Assembly: GCF_028747205.1 (NCBI RefSeq)
Contig: NZ_CP112880.1
Span: 7,723,501-7,787,500, forward strand
DNA length: 64,000 nucleotides
Source: Streptomyces sp. CA-278952
GTDB lineage: Bacteria > Actinomycetota > Actinomycetes > Streptomycetales > Streptomycetaceae
Direction: 5' to 3'
The notes under the pieces were generated by a model. It saw only the letters and a list, made by a program, of their open reading frames with translations, was not told the DNA's origin and did not search any database. The position numbers and the translations under genes were made by a program. Below, in pieces: positions 35,672-45,008 of the stretch. The stretch's first letter is position 1. Every line of letters begins with the position of its first letter.

Positions 35672-38600
35672 ATGAGAGCCCAACGCTGGAGATGGCGGGC
35701 GATATCCGCCTTGGTCACGACCAGTCTTCTGATGATCGGCATACCGTCGCTCGCCGCCGCGGCGGCCGACGGCCCCAACCTCGCCGCGGGCCGGGCCGCG
35801 GCCGCGAGCAGTGCCCACGCCGAGTACGGCGCGTCCCACATCACCGACGGCAACCGGTCCACGTACTGGGAGAGCGCGGGAGGCGGACTGCCCCAGTGGG
35901 TCCAGGCGGACCTGGGCGCGGGCAGCCGCGTCGACGAGGTGAAGCTGACCCTGCCGGCGGGCTGGGAGACCCGCACCCAGACGCTGTCCCTCCAGGGCAG
36001 CGCGGACGGCACCAGCTTCGCCACGCTGAAGAACTCCGCGACGTACACCTTCGCCCCGGGGGCGGCGAACGAGGTCACCATCGCGTTCCCGGCCACGCTG
36101 ACGCGCTTCGTACGCGTCGACATCACCGCCAACACCGGCTGGCCGGCCGCGCAGCTCTCCGAGCTGGAGGTCCGGGGCGCCGGTGACTCGTCGGCCGACC
36201 TCGCCGCGGGCAAGACCCTCACCGCGAGCAGCGGCAGCGGGTCCCGGGCTCCGGCCAACGCCAACGACGGCAACCGGGAAAGCTACTGGGCCGGCGGCGA
36301 CGACCAGTTCCCGCAGTGGATCCAGGCGGACCTGGGCGGATCGCTCGGTGTGGACCGGGTGGTCCTGCGACTGCCCGACGGCTGGGCCGCGCGCAGCCAG
36401 ACGCTCAAGCTCCAGGGCAGCGCGAACGGTACGGACTTCACCGACCTCACCGCGTCCCAGGCATACCGCTTCGAAGCGGCGGGGGGACAGTCGGCGACGA
36501 TCACCTTCGACGCCACGACCACCCGGTACGTCCGCGTCCTGTTCACCGCCAACAGCGGTGCATCGGCAGCCCAGTTGGCCGAACTGGAGATCTACGGTCC
36601 CACCACCGGCGACACACAGGCCCCGACCGCACCGGCCGGTCTGGCGTTCACCGAGCCCGCCACCGGGCAGATCCGGCTGACGTGGAAGGCCTCCACGGAC
36701 GACAAGGGCGTCACCGGCTACGACGTCTACGCGAACAACACCCTGCTGACCAGCGTCGCGGGCGACGTCACCACCTACACCGACACCCGGCCCGCCGGGC
36801 AGGACGTCAGCTACTTCGTCCGCGCCAAGGACGCGGCGGGCAACGTCTCGGCCAACAGCGGCACCGTGACCCGCGGCGGCGACGCCGGTGACACCCAGGC
36901 GCCCACCGCCCCCACCGCCCTGGCGTACACCGAACCGTCCAGCGGCTCGGTGAAGCTGACGTGGGGAGCGTCCACCGACAACAAGGGCGTGAGCGGCTAC
37001 GACGTCTACGCCAACAACGTGCTGCGCGGCAGCGTCGCCGGCGATGTGCTGACGTACACCGACACCCAGCCGGCGTCCTCCACGGTCAGTTACGTCGTAC
37101 GGGCCAAGGACGCGGCGGGCAACGTCTCCGGCGACAGCAACACCGTGACCCGCAACGGGCAGGGCGGCTCCGCCTCCAACCTCGCCGTGAACAAGCCGGT
37201 CACCGCCTCCTCCGTGATCCACACCTACGTCGCGGAGAACGCCAACGACAACAGCACCTCCACCTACTGGGAGGGCGCGGGCGGCAGTTACCCGAACACC
37301 CTCACCGTGAAGCTCGGCTCCAACGCCGACACCGAGAACGTCGTCGTCAAGCTCAACCCCGACAACAGCTGGGGGCCGCGCACCCAGCGCATCGAGGTCC
37401 TCGGCCGGGAGCAGAGTTCCTCGTCCTTCAACTCCCTCTCGGCCGCCAAGGATTACGCCTTCAGTCCGTCGTCCGGCAACACGGTGACCATCCCGGTCTC
37501 CGCACGCGTCGCGGACGTCCAGCTGAGGTTCACCGCCAACAGCGGCTCCGGAGCCGGGCAGGTCGCGGAGTTCCAGGTCCTGGGCGCTCCGGCGGCCAAC
37601 CCGGACCTCCAGGTCACCGGCGTCACCGCCGCACCCGCCGTACCGGTCGAGACGGACGAGGTCACCCTGACCGCGACCGTCCGCAATGCCGGCGCGCTCG
37701 CCGCCCCGGCGAGCAAGGTCGAACTGCGCCTCGGCGGCACCAAGGTCGCCACCGCCTCCGTCGGCGCACTGGCGGCGGGCGCCTCCACCCAGGTCGACGC
37801 CTCCATCGGGGCCCGGAGCGCGGGCAGTTACATCCTGAGCGCCGTCGCCGATCCGGCAGGCGAGGTCATCGAGCAGAACGAGACCAACAACAGCCACACC
37901 AGCGCCTCCCCGCTGGTCGTGAAGCCGGTCTCCAGCTCCGATCTGGTGGCCTCGGCGGTCACCACCTCACCCTCGGCCGCGTCCGAAGGCGAGACGGTCA
38001 CCTTCTCCGTCGCGCTGAAGAACCAGGGCACGGTGGCCTCGGCCGCCGGCGCCCACGGCATCACCCTGACGCTCGTCGACAGCAAGGGCGCCACGGTGAA
38101 GACGCTCGCCGGCAGCCACACCGGGGCCATCGCACCGGGAGCCACCACCGGGCCGGTCGCCCTCGGCTCCTGGACCGCAGCCAACGGCTCGTACACCGTG
38201 CGGACCGTGATCGCGGCCGACGCCAACGAACTCCCGGTCAAGCGCGAGAACAACACCGCCACCCAGGCGCTCTTCGTCGGACGCGGCGCCGACATGCCGT
38301 ACGCCATGTACGAGGCGGAGGACGGTACGGCCGGCGGCGGTGCGAAGGTCGTCGGCCCGAACCGGACGGTCGGCGACATCGCGGGCGAGGCCTCGGGACG
38401 CAAGGCCGTCACCCTCGACCGGACCGGCGACTACGTCGAGTTCGCCACCCGGGCTGCCACCAACACCCTGGTCACCAGGTTCTCCATCCCCGACGCCCCG
38501 GGCGGCGGCGGCATCGACTCCACCCTGAACGTCTACGTGGACGGCGTCTTCCTCAAGGCGATCGACCTCACCTCCACGTACGCCTGGCTGTACGGGAACG

Positions 38601-39961
38601 AGGCCGCTCCCGGCAACTCCCCGGGCTCCGGAGCGCCCCGTCACATCTACGACGAGGCGAACATGATGCTGGGCAAGACCGTCCCGGCGGGGTCCAGGAT
38701 CCGGCTCCAGAAGGACAGCGCCAACACCACCACGTACGCGATCGACTTCATCAACCTGGAGCAGGTCGCCCCGGTCGCCAACCCGAACCCCGCCGCGTAC
38801 ACTGTGCCGGCCGGATTCACCCACCAGGACGTCCAGAACGCCCTGGACAAGGTCCGCATGGACACCACGGGCACCCTCGTGGGCGTCTACCTCCCGGCGG
38901 GGCAGTACAGCACGGCCAGCAAGTTCCAGGTCTACGGCAAGGCCGTCAAGGTGGTCGGCGCGGGTCCCTGGTACACCCGCTTCAACGCCCCTTCCACCCA
39001 GGACAACACCGATATCGGCTTCCGGGCCGAGGCCAGTGCCAAGGGGTCCTCGTTCGCGAACTTCGCGTACTTCGGCAACTACACGTCCCGGATCGACGGA
39101 CCGGGCAAGGTGTTCGACTTCTCCAATGTGTCGGACATCGTGATCGACAACATCTGGAACGAGCACATGGTGTGCCTCTACTGGGGCGCCAACACCGACA
39201 GCGTGACCATCAGGAACTCCCGGATCCGCAATATGTTCGCCGACGGCGTCAACATGACCAACGGGTCCACCGACAACCTGGTGACCAACAACGAGGCACG
39301 GGCCACCGGCGACGACAGCTTCGCGCTCTTCTCGGCGATCGACGCCGGGGGAGCGGACATGAAGAACAACGTCTACGAGAACCTGACCTCGATCCTCACC
39401 TGGCGCGCGGCGGGCGTCGCCGTCTACGGCGGTTACGACAACACCTTCCGCAACATCCACATCGCCGACACCCTGGTGTACTCCGGGATCACGGTCAGCT
39501 CACTCGACTTCGGCTACCCGATGAACGGGTTCGGGACCGTACCCACGACGATCGAGAACGTCTCGATCGTGCGCGCGGGCGGTCATTTCTGGGGATCACA
39601 GACCTTCCCCGGCATCTGGCTGTTCTCGGCGTCCAAGGTGTTCCAGGGCATCCGCATCACCAACGTGGACATCGTCGATCCCACCTACAGCGGGATCATG
39701 TTCCAGACGAACTACGTCGGCGGACAGCCCCAGTTCCCGATCAAGGACACCGTGCTCACCGACGTCTCCATCTCGGGTGCGCGCAAGAGCGGTGACGCCT
39801 TCGACGCCAAGTCCGGGTATGGGCTGTGGGCCAACGAGATGCCGGAGGCCGGGCAGGGGCCCGCCGTCGGCGAGGTCACCTTCAACGGCCTGAAGCTCAG
39901 CGACAACGCCCAGGACGTCAGGAACACCACCTCCACCTTCAAGATCATCACCAACCCGTAG
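35672..39961 (+). CDS. Large secreted modular GH87 alpha-1,3-glucanase (mutanase/mycodextranase type)
   Basis: This 1429-aa extracellular enzyme is probably active on alpha-1,3-glucan of fungal walls or biofilms. Order: signal peptide (1-33); discoidin (F5/8C) domains at about 36-175 and 178-312; two Fn3 domains at about 316-405 and 411-500; a third discoidin domain at about 505-645; two CARDB domains at about 650-870; a CBM6/35-type module at about 875-1030; and a right-handed beta-helix catalytic domain from 1040. The acidic motifs ADGVNMTN near 1189 and GDDSF near 1212 match the Asp and Asp-Asp catalytic positions described for GH87. Discoidin-Fn3 assemblies are typical of this family in Bacillales and Streptomyces. 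ATG 35672 follows GGGGAGC. Confidence 0.88.
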   Translation: MRAQRWRWRAISALVTTSLLMIGIPSLAAAAADGPNLAAGRAAAASSAHAEYGASHITDGNRSTYWESAGGGLPQWVQADLGAGSRVDEVKLTLPAGWETRTQTLSLQGSADGTSFATLKNSATYTFAPGAANEVTIAFPATLTRFVRVDITANTGWPAAQLSELEVRGAGDSSADLAAGKTLTASSGSGSRAPANANDGNRESYWAGGDDQFPQWIQADLGGSLGVDRVVLRLPDGWAARSQTLKLQGSANGTDFTDLTASQAYRFEAAGGQSATITFDATTTRYVRVLFTANSGASAAQLAELEIYGPTTGDTQAPTAPAGLAFTEPATGQIRLTWKASTDDKGVTGYDVYANNTLLTSVAGDVTTYTDTRPAGQDVSYFVRAKDAAGNVSANSGTVTRGGDAGDTQAPTAPTALAYTEPSSGSVKLTWGASTDNKGVSGYDVYANNVLRGSVAGDVLTYTDTQPASSTVSYVVRAKDAAGNVSGDSNTVTRNGQGGSASNLAVNKPVTASSVIHTYVAENANDNSTSTYWEGAGGSYPNTLTVKLGSNADTENVVVKLNPDNSWGPRTQRIEVLGREQSSSSFNSLSAAKDYAFSPSSGNTVTIPVSARVADVQLRFTANSGSGAGQVAEFQVLGAPAANPDLQVTGVTAAPAVPVETDEVTLTATVRNAGALAAPASKVELRLGGTKVATASVGALAAGASTQVDASIGARSAGSYILSAVADPAGEVIEQNETNNSHTSASPLVVKPVSSSDLVASAVTTSPSAASEGETVTFSVALKNQGTVASAAGAHGITLTLVDSKGATVKTLAGSHTGAIAPGATTGPVALGSWTAANGSYTVRTVIAADANELPVKRENNTATQALFVGRGADMPYAMYEAEDGTAGGGAKVVGPNRTVGDIAGEASGRKAVTLDRTGDYVEFATRAATNTLVTRFSIPDAPGGGGIDSTLNVYVDGVFLKAIDLTSTYAWLYGNEAAPGNSPGSGAPRHIYDEANMMLGKTVPAGSRIRLQKDSANTTTYAIDFINLEQVAPVANPNPAAYTVPAGFTHQDVQNALDKVRMDTTGTLVGVYLPAGQYSTASKFQVYGKAVKVVGAGPWYTRFNAPSTQDNTDIGFRAEASAKGSSFANFAYFGNYTSRIDGPGKVFDFSNVSDIVIDNIWNEHMVCLYWGANTDSVTIRNSRIRNMFADGVNMTNGSTDNLVTNNEARATGDDSFALFSAIDAGGADMKNNVYENLTSILTWRAAGVAVYGGYDNTFRNIHIADTLVYSGITVSSLDFGYPMNGFGTVPTTIENVSIVRAGGHFWGSQTFPGIWLFSASKVFQGIRITNVDIVDPTYSGIMFQTNYVGGQPQFPIKDTVLTDVSISGARKSGDAFDAKSGYGLWANEMPEAGQGPAVGEVTFNGLKLSDNAQDVRNTTSTFKIITNP

Positions 39962-39991
39962 CCCGGGGGAGAGGCCCCGATCGCCGGCAAG

Positions 39992-40026
39992 GGGGCGCTT
40001 CCCGATGGCAGGGGAGCGTCCCTTTT
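39992..40026 (+). terminator. Rho-independent terminator after the GH87 gene
   Basis: GGGGCGCTTCCC (39992-40003) and GGGGAGCGTCCC (40011-40022) pair over 12 positions including two G-T wobbles, with a 7-nt loop, followed by TTTT (40023-40026). It abuts the MalR-like operator candidate. Confidence 0.8.
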
Positions 40027-40041
40027 GCATGCAATCCTTGC
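40025..40041. promoter_or_regulatory. MalR-type operator candidate upstream of the LacI-family gene
   Basis: TTGCATGCAATCCTTGC has TTGC elements starting 13 bp apart, the same spacing as in the amylase upstream region, and the same TCCTTGC right half. It is centred about 53 bp before the regulator start, which suggests autoregulation and a shared regulon with the amylase. Confidence 0.5.
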
Positions 40042-40085
40042 ATTGATAAGTCAATTGTTTGCGCTGCTTACGCTAGTCTTGCGGC

Positions 40086-41093
40086 ATGACGCGACGACTT
40101 GCTCAGGTTGCCAAGAAGGTTGGGGTCAGCGAGGCCACGGTGAGCCGAGTGCTCAACGGCAAGCCCGGGGTGTCCCGGACCACCCGGCAGTCCGTGCTGA
40201 CCGCCCTGGACGTCCTCGGTTACGAGCGGCCCACCCAACTGCGGGGCGAGCGCGCCCGGCTCGTCGGCCTCGTCCTGCCCGAACTGCAGAACCCGATCTT
40301 CCCCGCCTTCGCCGAGGTGATCGGCGGCGCCCTCGCCCAGCAGGGACTGACCCCCGTGCTGTGCACCCAGACCAAGGGCGGAGTCTCCGAAGCGGACTAC
40401 GTGGACCTCCTGCTCCAGCAGCAGGTCTCCGGGGTGGTCTTCGCCGGCGGTCTGTTCGCACAGGCCGACGAGGCCCATGAGCACTACCACCGGCTCGCCG
40501 AGCGCCGCATCCCCGTCGTGCTGATCAACGCCCCCATAGAAGGACTGGACTTCCCCTGCGTCTCCTGCGACGACGCCGTCGCGATCGAGCGCGCCTGGCG
40601 CCACCTGGCCTCCCTCGGCCACGAGCGCATCGGCGTGGTGATGGGCCCCTCCGACCATGTGCCCTCCCGCCGCAAGCTCGCGGCCGCCCGGTCCGTCGCG
40701 GCGGCCACCGGCGGGGAGCTGGCCGAGGAGTACGTCGAGCGCTCGATGTTCTCCCTGGAAGGCGGGCAGGCCGCGGCCTCCCGGCTGCTGGAGCGCGGAG
40801 TCACCGGCATCATCTGCGCCAGCGATCCGCTGGCGCTCGGCGCGGTGCGGGCGGCCCGCAGGCGCGGCCTCGGGGTTCCGTCGGAGGTCTCGGTCGTCGG
40901 CTACGACGACTCGGCGTTCATGAACTGCACCGAACCCCCGCTCACCACGATCCGCCAGCCCATCGAGGCCATGGGCCGGGCCGCCGTCGAACTGCTCTGC
41001 GCGGGTATCCAGGGCGGGTCGGTCCCCCCGGACGAGCTGCTGTTCGAGCCGGAGCTGGTGGTACGGGGCTCCACCGCGAAGGCGCCCCGCTGA
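40086..41093 (+). CDS. LacI-family regulator, MalR-like
   Basis: This 335-aa repressor has an N-terminal HTH (RLAQVAKKVGVSEATVSRVL, residues 4-23), then NGKPGVS and LDVLGYERP, which closely follow Streptomyces MalR/Reg1, as do LPELQNPIFPAFAEVIG, LEGGQAAASRLLERG and PELVVRGSTA. The effector domain is a type I periplasmic-binding fold. MalR represses alpha-glucan use until maltose-type sugars appear. Here the gene follows the GH87 alpha-1,3-glucanase rather than malEFG, so this may be a paralogue tuned to another alpha-glucan. The upstream TTGC-pair site supports autoregulation. The start ATG 40086 lies very close to a possible -10 (TAGTCT, 40074-40079), so the message could be leaderless. Confidence 0.88.
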   Translation: MTRRLAQVAKKVGVSEATVSRVLNGKPGVSRTTRQSVLTALDVLGYERPTQLRGERARLVGLVLPELQNPIFPAFAEVIGGALAQQGLTPVLCTQTKGGVSEADYVDLLLQQQVSGVVFAGGLFAQADEAHEHYHRLAERRIPVVLINAPIEGLDFPCVSCDDAVAIERAWRHLASLGHERIGVVMGPSDHVPSRRKLAAARSVAAATGGELAEEYVERSMFSLEGGQAAASRLLERGVTGIICASDPLALGAVRAARRRGLGVPSEVSVVGYDDSAFMNCTEPPLTTIRQPIEAMGRAAVELLCAGIQGGSVPPDELLFEPELVVRGSTAKAPR

Positions 41094-41137
41094 TCCCGCG
41101 GATCGCGGCGCTGTCCCGGCTGCGGCACAGTGGGCAC

Positions 41138-41455
41138 ATGGACGACCTCAACGCACTCGCCGAGGAACACCTGACCGCCGCCCGCGCCTCCGCGCACGGC
41201 CGCAGCGCCCACCTCCTGCTCCAGCAGCCCCCCTTGCGGCAGACGGTGATCGCCCTCACCGAGGGGACGGCGCTCGACGAGCACAACGCGCCGCCCGCGG
41301 CCTCGCTCCTCGTGCTGCGCGGCAGCGTCCGTCTCACCGCCGCCTCCGGGGACGTCGAGCTGCCGTCCGGGATCCTGCACCCGATCCCGCAGGAACGGCA
41401 CGGGCTGCTGGCGCTCCAGGACGCGGTGGTCCTGCTCACGGCCGTCAACGACTGA
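41138..41455 (+). CDS. Small cupin-domain protein
   Basis: This 105-aa cytoplasmic protein has a single cupin barrel. VIALTEGTALDEHNAP (about residues 37-52) is motif 1, with only one His. LVLRGSVRLTA and LPSGILHPIPQERHGLLAL make up the second half, with His near 81 and 88. Such proteins often bind a metal or small ligand, but the usual H-x-H pair is not present, so the function is open. It begins 44 bp after the MalR-like gene on the same strand and may be co-transcribed. Confidence 0.7.
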   Translation: MDDLNALAEEHLTAARASAHGRSAHLLLQQPPLRQTVIALTEGTALDEHNAPPAASLLVLRGSVRLTAASGDVELPSGILHPIPQERHGLLALQDAVVLLTAVND

Positions 41456-41597
41456 TCCGTCCGGGGGCGCGGTCCGGCCGGGGTGGGGTGTGCTTCGGCC
41501 GCGACGTGGCAGGAGAGGATCGAGCGGAGTCACCCCGTCCGGAAACGGACAGGTCACGCCGCCCACCGCGTCCCGCCCACGTCCCCGGAGTACCAGC

Positions 41598-42521
41598 TTG
41601 TCCACCCAGACCGCGTCCGCCGCGGAAAGCACCGCCCCCGCCGCCCTGCCCCGCCGCTGGGGCACCGCCCTGCGCCGCACACCGGTCTCGCTGTGGAACG
41701 ACGACGTCACCGACTGGGCCGCCGCCCTGACGTACTACGCCATCCTCGCCCTGCTCCCGGCGCTCCTGGTCACCGTCTCCGTGATCGGGCTGGCCAACCC
41801 CGGCGCGACCGGCGCCCTGATCGCCGACATCACCGCGTTCGCCCCGGCCGAGTCCGGCGAGGCGCTGCGCAGGCCGTTGGAGGCGGCGACCGAACAGCGC
41901 TCCGCCGTCTGGCTGCTCGTCGCCACCGGGTCCGTGAGCGCCGTGTGGTCCGCGTGCAGCTACCTCGCGGTCTTCCGCCGGGCGATGCACGCCATGCACG
42001 GCGTCCGGGACACGCGCCCGCCCCTGCGGCAGGCGCACATCATCCTCGTCTCCGCGTTCGGCCTGCTCCTCCTGCTGATGACCAGCGCCTTCGCCATCGT
42101 CATGACCGGCCCGGTGGCCCGCTGGCTGGGCCGCCTCATCGGCCTGCCGCACGAGGGGGAGACCCTGTGGGCGGCGCTGAAGTGGCCGCTGCTGGTCTTC
42201 CTCGTGGCCTGCCTGATCATGGTCCTCTTCAGTACGGGTCCCCGCTCCGCGCGCGGTGTCCGCCGGGGTCTGCCCGGCGGGATCCTCGCCGCGTTCTGCT
42301 GGCTCGCCGCGTCGGCGCTGTTCGCTCTCTACGCGAACCAGGTCGGCAGCTACAGCAGGCTGTACGGGTCGCTCGCCGGGCTCGTCGTCTTCCTCATCTG
42401 GGTATGGTTCGCCAACCTCTCACTGCTGGCCGGAGCTCAGTTCAACGTGGAGCTGCGGCGGCCCGAGCCGGAGGCCGGCGCCCACGGCGGGGAGCCCGTC
42501 ACGGCCGCAGAACGATCCTGA
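41598..42521 (+). CDS. YihY/UPF0761-family membrane protein
   Basis: This 307-aa polytopic inner-membrane protein was formerly mislabelled RNase BN. The conserved DWAAALTYYAILALLPALL segment lies near residues 35-53. SACSYLAVFRRAMHAMHGV near 120-138 and VVFLIWVWFANLSLLAGAQFN near the C-terminus are the other family blocks. TTG 41598 is taken as the start, with GGAG 7 nt upstream and a short hydrophilic N-terminus; the upstream open frame is Arg/Pro-rich and unlikely to be coding. Function is unknown in this family. The 3' end overlaps the convergent alcohol dehydrogenase gene by 23 bp. Confidence 0.88.
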   Translation: MSTQTASAAESTAPAALPRRWGTALRRTPVSLWNDDVTDWAAALTYYAILALLPALLVTVSVIGLANPGATGALIADITAFAPAESGEALRRPLEAATEQRSAVWLLVATGSVSAVWSACSYLAVFRRAMHAMHGVRDTRPPLRQAHIILVSAFGLLLLLMTSAFAIVMTGPVARWLGRLIGLPHEGETLWAALKWPLLVFLVACLIMVLFSTGPRSARGVRRGLPGGILAAFCWLAASALFALYANQVGSYSRLYGSLAGLVVFLIWVWFANLSLLAGAQFNVELRRPEPEAGAHGGEPVTAAERS

Positions 42522-43509
42522 CCGGGTCGCCCTCCTTGGTCTCCATCCGCCGCACGGCCGCCGCCGCGTCGTCCAGGGGCAGGACGTCGGTGATCGACCG
42601 GGAGAAGTCCAGCCGGCCGCCCTCGGTGAGCCGGACGAGCTGCTCGACATGGTGTCCCTCCGAGCCGTAGTGGCCCAGGATGCGGTGCTGGAGGTAGCTG
42701 AACAGGGTGGGGCGGGCGACGGTCAGCGGCTGGTCGGTCAACCCCACCAGCACCAGCCGTCCCTTCGGGGCCAGCGTCGTCAGCGCCTGTTCGCGGGCCG
42801 CGGGGACCCCGGCGAAGTCGAACGCCGCCTCCAGGCCCACGCCGCCCGTCGCCCCGAGCACCTTCTCGCGGAACAGCGGATCGGCGGGGTCCAGCGCCAG
42901 GTCGGCCCCGAACTCCAGGGCCCGCCGCCGGGCCGCCGGAGCCGGGTCCACCGCGACGACCGGATGCGCGCCCACCGCCCGCAGTAACTGCACGGCGTGC
43001 GCGCCGAGCCCGCCCGCGCCCCAGACGCCCACGGCCTCCGCCGCCCGGACGTCGCCGGTGGCGGTCACCGCCGCCCAGGGCGTCGAGACCGCGTCCGGGA
43101 TGATCGCGGCCTGCTCGAAGGGGAGGGCGTCGGGAAGGGCGACGAGGGTAGACGCGGTGGCGAGGGCGTACTCGGCCCAGCCGCCGTCGTAGTCGACGCC
43201 GCGGGTGTGCGTCCGGCCCCGGCGCTGCTCGCCCGCCTGGAGCACCACCCTCGTGCCGGGCGACCAGCCGGTGACGTCCGGACCCGGCTCCGCCACCGTC
43301 CCGGCCACCTCGTGGCCCAGGGTGACCGTGTCCCCCTCCAGGTACAGCGGGCTCAGCGTGCCGTCGACGAGGTGCACGTCGGAGAGGCAGACCCCCGCCG
43401 CCTCGATTTTCACCAGCACTTCGCCGGGACCGGGCACGGGCCGGTCCACCTCCTCCACGGCGAGAGTGCGGCTGGGCAGGTGCAGACGCGCGGCGCGCAT
43501 GCGTTCCAT
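42499..43509 (-). CDS. Zinc-type alcohol dehydrogenase, MDR superfamily
   Basis: This 336-aa NAD(P)-dependent oxidoreductase has catalytic zinc ligands in GVCLSDVHL (Cys near 41) and LGHEVAGTV (His/Glu near 64-65). The Rossmann motif GVWGAGGLGAHAVQLL lies near 163-178. Where most zinc ADHs carry four structural-zinc cysteines, this protein reads VVLQAGEQRRGRTHTRGVDY, so the structural zinc site is absent. ATG 43509 is at the left edge of a short gap facing the truncated TetR gene, which probably once regulated it. The substrate is unknown. Confidence 0.88.
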   Translation of the reverse strand: MERMRAARLHLPSRTLAVEEVDRPVPGPGEVLVKIEAAGVCLSDVHLVDGTLSPLYLEGDTVTLGHEVAGTVAEPGPDVTGWSPGTRVVLQAGEQRRGRTHTRGVDYDGGWAEYALATASTLVALPDALPFEQAAIIPDAVSTPWAAVTATGDVRAAEAVGVWGAGGLGAHAVQLLRAVGAHPVVAVDPAPAARRRALEFGADLALDPADPLFREKVLGATGGVGLEAAFDFAGVPAAREQALTTLAPKGRLVLVGLTDQPLTVARPTLFSYLQHRILGHYGSEGHHVEQLVRLTEGGRLDFSRSITDVLPLDDAAAAVRRMETKEGDPVRIVLRP

Positions 43510-43568
43510 GACGGGTCCTTACGGTGTTCGGATCGGCGGCCTATCGCAAGTCGCCTTGCTTTGAAACG

Positions 43569-44033
43569 GTGCACGAGACCTCCGTGTACCGGCGGTGGAA
43601 GACCCGCGAGAACCTGCTGCTGGACGCCCTCGGCTCGTACGCCGACGAGGCGCTGCCCGAGCCCGACACGGGGGACGTGCGCCAGGACCTGATCCAGCTG
43701 ATGTCGGCGGTCTCGGACTATCTCGCCTCGCCCCGGGGCGCGGCCCTGCTCCACCTCGGCGCCTCCCCCGACGCGGGGTCCGTCGAGGCGGAACGCCTGC
43801 CGTACTGGGACGCCCGGCTGGAACGGGGCGAGGACATCGTGCGGCGCGGTGTCGAGCGCGGCGAACTGGCCCCGGACACCGACGCCCGGCTGGTGGCGGA
43901 GACCCTGGCGGGACCGTTGTTCGCCCGGGTCCTGCTCACCGGGGCGCCGCTGGACAGGGGGCTCGCGCGCCGGATCGTGGACCTGACGCTCGACGGCGCG
44001 CGCCCCCGCGACGGGCGCGCCGCCAACGGCTGA
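43569..44033 (+). pseudogene. 5'-truncated TetR-family regulator
   Basis: The translation from 43569 begins in the middle of a TetR DNA-binding domain: HETSVYRRWKTRENLLLDAL is the recognition-helix end of the HTH. The ligand-binding part is intact (ADEALPEPDTGDVRQDL to LTLDGARPRDG). The 30-40 residues that normally precede it are missing. The 59 bp back to the alcohol dehydrogenase start encode nothing HTH-like in any frame, although a GTG at 43524 allows a short unrelated leader. The gene has probably lost its start and half its HTH by deletion and cannot bind DNA normally. Confidence 0.75.
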
Positions 44034-44103
44034 CGCCCCTTGGGCGGCGGTCACGGACCCGGCCTTGCCCGGGAGTGGCGTGAAGCCCCCAAGGGCTGCC
44101 GGG

Positions 44104-44952
44104 TCAGCGCTTGTCGCGGTATCCGGCGACGATCGGCATCGTCTCGCGCAGCACCCGTACACCGTCGTTGTCGGCGTCACCCAGCCGATGGCCCTTCCAC
44201 GTCTCCGTCGCGCTGGAGAACCGGCTGATCCGCCGGCAGTGGTCCCCGCACGCCGAGCGGTACGCCATGATCGTGTAGTGATTGCCGTCCTCGGTGATCC
44301 AGCCGGTGTTGTACGGACGGTTGCGGCTCACGCTCATCGAACCGTCCGTGTTGCCCGCCAGGGTCGTGCGGTCGTGGGCGAGCCCCAGATTGTGGCCGAT
44401 CTCGTGGCTCGCCGAATCCAGGCGGATGCCGTCGACCTCGACGACCGCGTAGGCGTACTCGTCCGTGGAGCCGTCGAGTACGGGCGTGTAGTCCGCGGTG
44501 CCGCCTCCCCGCTCCTCCCGGTCCACGACGAGCGTGACCAGATCGGCGCCGTACCGCGCCCGCTGCTCGTGCACCTGGCGTCCGAGCCCCGCCGAGTGGT
44601 CCTTGAGGGTGGAGTGCGCGGCGTGGAATTCCTCCGAGCCCTCGTAGCCGGACGCCGTGTACGGGTGGATGACGCGAACGGCACCGCAGAGCCCGCCCGC
44701 CGCCAGGGACCGGTTCATCCGCGTCGCGATCTCCTGGGCCGATGAGGAAACCCGATGCTCGCCGCCGGCCCGTTTCGCCGCCTTGGGTGTGAAGACGGCC
44801 AGCACGTCGACCACGGGACACACCGCCGCCCTCGCCGCTCCCGCCGCCGGACGTGTCGCGGCCCCTGCCGTGGCCGGGGCGTCCGCCGAGGCCGCACTGA
44901 GCGATGCGCCGACGCCGAGGGCCAGGGCTGCCTTCAAAAGGGTCGCGCGCAT
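44104..44952 (-). CDS. Secreted reprolysin-like zinc metallopeptidase
   Basis: This 282-aa exported peptidase has a signal peptide (MRATLLKAALALGVGASLS to ADAPATAG). Its metzincin zinc motif SHEIGHNLGLAHDR lies near residues 181-194, of the H-E-x-x-H-x-x-G-x-x-H-D type seen in reprolysin-like and snapalysin-like enzymes. The downstream IMAYRSACG segment supplies the Met-turn. Conserved cysteines (AVCPVV, GLCGAV, ACGDHC) suggest disulfides. ATG 44952 has GGAG 10 nt upstream. It is divergent from a binding-protein homologue; the gap contains the 14-bp element also seen upstream of the GH87 gene. Confidence 0.88.
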   Translation of the reverse strand: MRATLLKAALALGVGASLSAASADAPATAGAATRPAAGAARAAVCPVVDVLAVFTPKAAKRAGGEHRVSSSAQEIATRMNRSLAAGGLCGAVRVIHPYTASGYEGSEEFHAAHSTLKDHSAGLGRQVHEQRARYGADLVTLVVDREERGGGTADYTPVLDGSTDEYAYAVVEVDGIRLDSASHEIGHNLGLAHDRTTLAGNTDGSMSVSRNRPYNTGWITEDGNHYTIMAYRSACGDHCRRISRFSSATETWKGHRLGDADNDGVRVLRETMPIVAGYRDKR

Positions 44953-45008
44953 GGGGAGGTGACTCCGTCCGGAAGGGGGCCGGCCGGGAGAGCCGCCCGA
45001 TGACTGAG

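Noticed and set aside
35618..37897. 759-codon minus-strand frame opposite the GH87 gene
   Set aside because: Low-complexity shadow; the plus-strand domains are unambiguous.
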